From the NCBI GenBank assembly GCA_029641185.1, contig JAPWGK010000024.1, positions 124,001 through 188,000 of the forward strand: 64,000 nucleotides of DNA. The letters run 5' to 3'. The position numbers and the translations under genes are program-made. This document shows, piece after piece, positions 57,117 through 64,000 of this stretch (its first letter is position 1; every line of letters starts with the position of its first letter). Source of the stretch: Pseudofabraea citricarpa. Lineage: Eukaryota; Ascomycota; Leotiomycetes; Helotiales; Dermateaceae. Under the pieces are notes generated by a model. It was not told the origin of the DNA, did no database searches, and saw only the letters and a list, made by a program, of their open reading frames with translations.

Positions 57117-59368
57117 GATTTGCTGTTTTTTTTTTGATTTTTGGTTAGCTCATCGAAAAGATTGGAATGTTATCATGAGTAATGTTTTGGCAGAGTTTGG
57201 TTGGTTGGGGGCGGATTCGCTTCTCTTTCTTTCGCTACCGGGGTTTTAATGACGGAACGACGATGACGGACGGGATTTACGGACGGGTTGACAGGACGGA
57301 CACAGGACCGGGATGAGGGTCTACGATTTGTAAATTTCGTGGCAACGAGGAGATATATAAAACGGCCTATAAAGGTGTAATGGCATTTTTTTCGGGAATT
57401 TCATGTCAAGTCAAGATTTCTTTCTCACCTGCTTACTTTTGCTTTCCCGGTTCCTGGTTCCCTCACTCGTGTTTTGCCACTCACTTACTCACTCACTCAT
57501 TTCTGATCCGTAATATGATGTGTGTGGGATGTGCATGTGATTTGGTAAAGTTTTCGACTTAGTTTTCTCACACATCTAACTACGTAGCTAAGTGAAGCGA
57601 CGATCCAACCCGCACAGCCAGCACACCGCCGAAGGTTAAAAGATTTAAGAAACGGACCTAGGCAGATACGGGACGTACAGTAGAGTACAACACGGCACGG
57701 CAGTCAGATCACGCAAGTAGCGCGACGGAACAGAAAGAGCAAAGATGCAAGGAAAAAGAAACAAAACGAGAATCTATCACATCCAACGGGTTGACAGGAC
57801 AGGGCACGACGGGTAGGGTCAGCAAGAAGCAAAGAAAAATGATCCGGGTTGACAGGAGAGCTGATTTGCCACGGGGAACATTGCTGGAAGGAGGGACGGG
57901 TACGGTACAGTAAGAAAGAATGAAATGAAACATGAAAGCCACACAGCGGAACGGGCTGACTTTTTCTTCTTCTTCATCATCACCACACCTACCACCCTTC
58001 ACACACTAAAGAAGAAAAGAGAAGATGAGGAAAGAAACACGTGCGAATGATTTACTTTTTTTTTTTTTTTGCCTTTGTCTCTCTCTCTTCTCTTCTCTCT
58101 TCTCGGTCTCGGGGTCTCGCGATGCACGGCATGGGGAAAGTCCCTACCGCTCTCTACTAGTAGTGCGTGTACGTAAAAAGCAAGCCGGCGCGGCGAGCGG
58201 AGGATTTGTTCCCTTCTCTTCCATCTCCGGCTCTCTCATCTAGTTCGAGCCCTGTTTCACGTCCGGTTAGCTCCGGTGCAGTTGGGGACAAGGTGAGGTA
58301 AGGGTTAATAGGCATACGGTACAAAAAAACCCAAAACCCAAAAACCAAAACCACACGCGAACGAGCCAACGGGCTGATTATTCCTCTCGCTACTCATGTA
58401 GCTACGTCGCTAGCTGCTCTTCGCTTTCCGATCTGCTAAGAGTCGGGGAGATCGAGATCACTGACAGATTGATAGACAGTGGCGAATGAATACACATTCT
58501 CTTTTAAGCCTCTTTCATGCATGCATGCGTGCATGCCTGCCTGCATGTGTACATGTAGGTAGGTATCTATGTATCTATGTACCTACGTATGCATGGAAAC
58601 AAAGCCTTTCAGCCTCAATGGACTTCTCTCCTGTAAGCCCAAGCGAGCGATGGCAATTCTCTCGATTGGCGCCTTCTCGCATCGCGAAGGGATGGGGGGT
58701 TTGAATATTTTCTCTTGTTGATTTCTTTTTGGGTTTTGGGTTTTGGATTTGGTGTACTATCAGGCGAGGGCAGTACTCTTTTTCTTTCGCTGACAACTTG
58801 GTCCTAGTCTTGGTTAGGACGAGGTGGATGAGGAAGAGAAGGTACTTGGATGGAGTGTAAAATTGTGCCGGAGATGATGTGGAGATGTGGAAATGTTGAA
58901 GAAAGCCACTTGATCCATTTTATCTACTTACCTTGAATTCGCAATACCAATTGGAGGTGTGTCAAGAATGGAGAGATAGCTACCTACCTACCTACCTACC
59001 GATGTAGCGGAAGACTTGGGATATGTGATTTGGGATATCAGCTAGAATTTGCTTTGTGTACCAACGCCGATTTTCTTGTATGGCAAAACAAAAAATCCCG
59101 TACACTAAGGATTTGGTGCCGAGAGAAAGATAAGGAAACGCCACTGCCAACAAGGCATGTCTGTTTGCTTGTGATATGAGGCGATATGATAAGATGATGT
59201 GGAAGGTATCGAGGTACCGATACAACCTACATGCATGAGCCTCATTTACCATGCGAACCGAGAGCGTATTCAGATGCAGCAATCTCTCGCTCTAGATTCT
59301 AAATGCATCATCTATGCTATGCTAACATGCCATACCGATGCATGCAATGCGACACGAAGAGAACGCCA
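57117..59368. other. Intergenic region, no gene seen
   Basis: About 2.25 kb between convergent genes. It includes ACGG/GACGG-rich tracts near 57250-57310, C/T-rich tracts near 58070-58110, and short tandem ATGCATGC and GGTAGGTA/CTACCTAC runs near 58520-58570 and 58980-59000. No frame has recognisable content. Confidence 0.6.
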
Positions 59369-61111
59369 TTACGAAAGCCCGTTTTCCCACATCCAACCTC
59401 TGAAGCCGCCTAGCATCTGTGTCAAAGATGACCCACCTAAGGCGATGCCACTCTCCCACCAATGCGGTCCTCTATACCAGCTCATGCCCATGTACTGCCA
59501 GCACCACCATCCGTAACTCTTATCTGGATATAAGCCGAATCCGCGCAGGAAGCTAATGGGCAATGGTTCGAAAAGCCATAGTCCTCCACGAGCCATATCA
59601 TCAACGAGCCAGTTCGCCGTGAGACAAAGCCATCCGAAAGTGAAGACGAAGTTCCCAGCTTTCCTGATGGAAGAAGGAAGCTTTGAGACGGGTGATTCCA
59701 GAGTCATGCAGAAGGTCGTCTGGAGCATTATCCCAACGGCCTGCAGAATGAAGAATAGAAACGGATGAAGTGGATTCGTCTCGGGGAATTGTGTCAGACT
59801 TCCACCTGCATGTAATAGACCTGATATCACAAAAGCCACAGACAACCCAACTAGCTTTGCAGTAGGCGAGCGGGCTCTGATGATGTTCTTAGAGATCAGA
59901 TAATTTGTGGGAGCCGCAAACAGGAAACGGAATGTTTGATGCCACCAACCTCCCCAAAGTCCATTCAAGCCCTTGGTTAGGATAATAGAAAAACTCCCCC
60001 ATTGAGTAGGGTACATCCAGACTTCACTCCGGATCCCATGTCTACGTGATCCTTCCTCAGATGCTAGAGCGAAAATAGCCTGGAGCATGAACCCACATTC
60101 TAAAGCGCTCGTTATCGCTGCAAATGTGAGAAGTTGACGGAATGCTCGTAGCAGCAATGGATGGAGAATGGCGAGGTGAGAAGGTAAAGGATATGAATTT
60201 GGTCCAACAAGGAAATATGGATCATTCATCATGGCTGCTTTTATGAAATCGAGAAGGACATAACCCATTGCAACCCTTGGAAGATATGCACGAAATAGCT
60301 CTTTGCGCGAAGAAAATGTATAATGTCCTGCAGATGATACTCGAACTTCATCGTCTGCACCCGTCACTGATTCGCCCAGGGACCGCCTAACTGATGGTGG
60401 AATGGGAGGCAAAGTAGGAATCCCCCAATTCCAGCGCTCTCCTCGTTGATTTGAAATCAGATCCATAACCCAGTCCAATCTGTCCTTGAAATTGTCGGGG
60501 TATGTTTGCCAATAATATTCTGCCTCCTCTGTATCCTCCGAGACTTTCTCAAGGCGTGGTGCTGACTTGCTTGCAGGCTTTCGTTTTCTCATCGTCGAGT
60601 CAGAAATAGCGTGTTGAGTGTGTGTCGTACCATTTGTGTCAATCTCCGCGACGTGTTCCTCTGTCTTTCGCGTGCCAGCCTTTCTCATTATTCGTCTCGA
60701 TTCAAACTGCGGTCTGTACCACACGAGCCATGTCGCACCCAGCATCATGATATACACTGCGACCAGTCCTGAGCCAAACCCACATCCCATATCCGTGCTG
60801 CTTGTCTGCAGCAGTGTCTTTGCCTGGAAAGCAACAATCGCAGCCAACACCGGCCACCGCAGAGCATAAAGCCATGGTCGCTGGGTATGTGGGATGGAGA
60901 GGTATAGTACGAGGATGGCGAGACCGTAGAAGTGATAGGGGACGACGAGGGGTCGGATAGTACCCGCGGCTGTTTGAAGTGCAAAGTCGCGTCGGTACGT
61001 ATTGAGGAGCTTCTGAGGAGACGGACTATTGCTGGAGAGAAGCATGGTCGGCAGTCGTCGAGCGCTTGGGGGTAGGGGGGGAACAGCGGTAAAAGTGTCT
61101 TTTAAGTTCAT
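59369..61111 (-). CDS. Wax-synthase-like membrane-bound O-acyltransferase
   Basis: Intronless 580-aa multi-pass membrane protein starting at the ATG at 61111. Several hydrophobic segments are visible: FYGLAILVLYLSI, VLAAIVAFQA, GLVAVYIMMLGATWLVW, then after a polar central loop more spans including LVGLSVAFVISGLLHAGG and FLFFILQAVGIML. The catalytic-type His of wax synthases and MBOAT relatives is His391 in GGWWHQTFRFLF; a second His lies in GLLHAGGS. The C-terminus ends with WESGIALGGSS and GGFRGWMWENG. Related fungal proteins acetylate or acylate hydroxyls in secondary metabolites (for example Tri7 of the trichothecene pathway), and others make wax esters. The substrate cannot be assigned. 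No neighbouring biosynthetic core gene is adjacent on the right. Confidence 0.9.
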   Translation of the reverse strand: MNLKDTFTAVPPLPPSARRLPTMLLSSNSPSPQKLLNTYRRDFALQTAAGTIRPLVVPYHFYGLAILVLYLSIPHTQRPWLYALRWPVLAAIVAFQAKTLLQTSSTDMGCGFGSGLVAVYIMMLGATWLVWYRPQFESRRIMRKAGTRKTEEHVAEIDTNGTTHTQHAISDSTMRKRKPASKSAPRLEKVSEDTEEAEYYWQTYPDNFKDRLDWVMDLISNQRGERWNWGIPTLPPIPPSVRRSLGESVTGADDEVRVSSAGHYTFSSRKELFRAYLPRVAMGYVLLDFIKAAMMNDPYFLVGPNSYPLPSHLAILHPLLLRAFRQLLTFAAITSALECGFMLQAIFALASEEGSRRHGIRSEVWMYPTQWGSFSIILTKGLNGLWGGWWHQTFRFLFAAPTNYLISKNIIRARSPTAKLVGLSVAFVISGLLHAGGSLTQFPETNPLHPFLFFILQAVGIMLQTTFCMTLESPVSKLPSSIRKAGNFVFTFGWLCLTANWLVDDMARGGLWLFEPLPISFLRGFGLYPDKSYGWWCWQYMGMSWYRGPHWWESGIALGGSSLTQMLGGFRGWMWENGLS

Positions 61112-64000
61112 CCCAACGCCACATGTGAGCGCGGGTAACCAAGCTTTGTACTCGCCTTGTACTCCATCGACTGCGGCTAACGCGTGGGTCCGTTGTGGCC
61201 TGCCACGTTTCCGGTCAAAGTCGTGCCAACTTGATGTTTTGTTTTGCCAACTTGAACGCGTTGTGTGATTTGACTGATGCGATGCGAATCATGCGAGGGT
61301 CATGACGTCAAAGAGAGTTTTTTGACATTACATCTTATCTTATCTGCTCGCTTAAGGCAAGGAAACCTGGGCGGATTCACGGATTCAAGGTTGGCATTTG
61401 GCATTTTAGATGCTCTAAAGGCAGAATCGGTGACTTGTAAGTAAGACTGAAACTTTCTCAGTACCTTGGTGGCATAAGCCAAGTTTGGTTATGGCATTTG
61501 AGCATGTGAAAGGTTGTCACTTGTACTGTATGCTAGTATGTCGCCACGAAGCAGGTCCACTCTCTTAACTTTTCGTGTTCGTATATGAATAAATTTGTTC
61601 ACGGTGGCAAATTCTTGAGCTCGCAAAATGTGTCTGAACCTTTTTCCTCATCATAAGGCATCTGAAAGATTCGGATTGCGGAAATATGCCATCTCCGAAT
61701 GTGACATCCCGACCCAATGCTGTGATTATTGTTCTAGCTTGAAATTAAACTTCGTTGGAGAGAATAAAACTTTCAGAAAGAAAGAGAATAAGACTTGAAG
61801 TGGTGATCATGATTTACTTGTGTCTTATAGATTAGACTTCTGAAACATAATAGATTTGTAAAGGGCATGGCTGCACGCTGCTAATTTAACCCAGGAATCC
61901 TCGACCCAATAAAACTGAGATCTCAGTCGAGAAATAAACAAAAGAAAATTGTACTTATTGCAAACATCAAATTTCAGCTTCAATAAGGTGTCAACACAAT
62001 ACATTCCTATTGGGTTTCAATTAAGCGAGGGAAAGATTTCGAACTCACAACGGGAACGATTTGTTCTTAATTGAATATCGTCTTAATTACAACATTGCTC
62101 TTATACAATTGCTAGATCTATCACCCGTAATAAGAAGAGCCAATAGGTTTCATATTTGGGAAGTAGGTTCCATTAGTTAATCTTGGTAGTAGCTTAAGAA
62201 TAAAGGTATGGACAAGTATCAAGTAGCCTGAGTAACCCGAGTAATCTGTTTATGGAAACCCATGTGCCTAATATTTTCAAGTCATTATGATGCTAATATA
62301 ATATGTGGTTGTCTAGGACTCCCACTATCGCAGTGTGATTGGACTTTTCATTTTCATTTTTTAGAAGAACGACTTGAGGTAGACGTAGCCCATCGTATTT
62401 TTAAAGAAGTAAAGTATCTATCTCATCATCGCCAGCTAGTAGACAACAGGGCGGCCAATTAAACTTCTGACCAATCTATGACGTGTTATCTGGAAACCAA
62501 GTCTCCTGTATGACTACATTTAACGGCTCTGGATTGACCACAAGGCAAACTTGTCATTTTTCAGCTTATCAATCAAACAATTTCGTATTCGCACCTCTGC
62601 CCCATGCGCTTTTATAGATTTCGGAAAACGAAACTTGGGATAAGTCTTGCTCTCACAATAAGCCAATCGATGCATGAAGACATGACCAGTACTATTGCAT
62701 GTTTATTGTGTTTTAAAAACAGTCCCGATCTCTTGGGCTGGGCTAGAATCTCTATGTATGCCTGTAGCTTATCTTTTCCAGCGTCTTCAGAGTCCTTAGC
62801 TTCGGCGATTGCCCGTAAGAAGAAGGAGGTTCGTTTGCGCAGTGTGAGACCAAGCCACTTGAAGAATTTAATGTTATCCGAAGAAAGACCTCTAACTTTG
62901 AAGAGTTTCGTCTCCTTCCCATATTGAGACTGCATGTGGAAACTGCATTAGCTTTGGTAAGTAGCAGATCCACTGTAAGCACCAAAGGCGTCTTCATACC
63001 ATAGGTGTGGTCACTGTGATAGAAAAAAATAAACATTAAGCCAATCAGCTTCGAGTGCGAGTGTCTCCGCTGCGGGTTTCATATCTGATATCGACATTCT
63101 ACCGTCTTACAACAGCCGGAGCTAAGTTCGTTAGGATTCCCTCTCCTGTGGAGTCTTCCGATTTTCACCCTTGTTTTCAAGCCTTCCAGCGGCACAGCCG
63201 AACCTTAACTTAGCAAATGCCATCATACCGCACAAAGTCGACAGGCACACATCAATTCATGTTCAGTTTTGTCTCAATTTTGAAGGAAGTAAAATATATA
63301 CTAGCAACAACGTTTGATGCCCAAGTTAAAGTTCCAAGTTAGAGTTTATATTCTGCACATTGCTCTTATCTAAGACCATGCGTCGATCGGAACTTTATCC
63401 GGCACGTGGTTCGATAAGGCGTCCACTTTTGTGAACGGACATCTCGCTTGTTATGGATATTGCTACAGCAGCTGCAGCCTCAACTGCAACTGCTTGATTA
63501 CCGGAGACTTGTAAGACATTACCAATTACCATAAAATAGCTTTGCTTCCATGATAAGGCTGAGAAATCACCCCATCAAAGCTGGTGATTGTGATCATAAG
63601 TAACCCACAAATTATGCCCGTTGCATGAGGACCCGATACACTACTGGAAGTCGGTGAGGACAGGACATGGCATTGATAGGAATAGCAACGTCGTGGTCCG
63701 TTAATTTGTAGACTATTGAGGGTCTAATCTAGATCTCATGGGCTTGGAAGCGCTAATCATTGCCATTTAGATTGTGTCAGCCCGCGCGTCGTTGTTCTTC
63801 TCCTGTTCTGGTTAATCCTCGTTTGGTATACCGAAGCCACAGCCTCAATTGAAATGCCGTCCCAAAATCCTATCACACCACATTACCCCTGTTGAGAACG
63901 AACTCGGCATCTCGGACGTTGACTTTGTTTCTGAGTGCGTTTCCCATTTGACAATGCCATGCAATGCCGTCCCATGTCACCGTGTCACCATGCACGTACC
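61112..64000. other. Right-end region, no supportable gene
   Basis: The last 2.9 kb is AT-rich in parts (61560-62600). A minus-strand frame at 62612-62935 (107 codons, ATG start, stretches such as VRGLSSDNIKFFKWLGLTLRK) looks protein-like but no family was recognised and it is flanked by stops. Nothing else stands out, and the last 300 bp contain no conserved frame running off the edge. Confidence 0.5.

Overview
The window is nuclear DNA of a filamentous ascomycete (Pezizomycotina; a leotiomycete-like fungus fits but is not proven). The grounds are short GT..AG introns of about 40-140 nt in most genes, fungal-type telomerase reverse transcriptase, UstYa-family (DUF3328) proteins, a bilirubin-oxidase-type multicopper oxidase, an ascomycete class II peroxidase, an SRPK-like kinase and a wax-synthase-like MBOAT enzyme. 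Thirteen intron-containing or single-exon genes could be modelled with exon lengths that keep frame, plus one further intronless gene, a gene running off the left edge, and one tRNA gene.

Layout. 1-3.3 kb: conserved housekeeping pair, CCT beta chaperonin (minus, runs off the left edge) divergent from translation factor eIF3b (plus). 4.4-6.0 kb: SRPK-like kinase. 6-12.7 kb: gene-poor, partly AT-rich, decayed; one membrane/secreted hypothetical protein and two relics (a spherulin-4-like gene with two in-frame TAG codons, and a Cys-rich 'GLC..C..GYC' repeat tail with one TAG). 12.8-18.8 kb: a 1,991-aa RhoGEF (DH-BAR-SH3), head-to-head with telomerase reverse transcriptase (20.4-24.2 kb, seven exons). 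25.3 kb: a 274-bp non-autonomous Tc1/mariner-like element with 32-bp perfect inverted repeats. 26.4-28.7 kb: a TBC-domain protein whose two catalytic finger positions are substituted. 29.8-30.6 kb: six tandem repeat units that run straight into an initiator tRNA-Met gene.

31.4-50.8 kb is the accessory region of most interest. In order it carries two UstYa-like oxidases, a secreted precursor-like protein made of twelve copies of a 24-residue peptide, a type II membrane glycosyltransferase-like protein, a secreted class II haem peroxidase, a DUF3445 (haem-dependent N-demethylase-like) protein and a secreted bilirubin-oxidase-like multicopper oxidase. UstYa proteins next to a secreted repeat precursor are the hallmark of fungal ribosomally made, modified peptides (dikaritin-like RiPPs), so this is a candidate undescribed peptide pathway. 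The fit is incomplete: the repeat has no Tyr, Trp, Cys or Kex2 dibasic site, and no UstP-like peptidase or transporter was seen.

50.8-64 kb: long non-coding stretches, a bHLH transcription factor (56.2-57.1 kb) and a wax-synthase-like membrane acyltransferase (59.4-61.1 kb); the last 2.9 kb shows no supportable gene. All family calls come from reading translated sequence by eye; no database search was possible.
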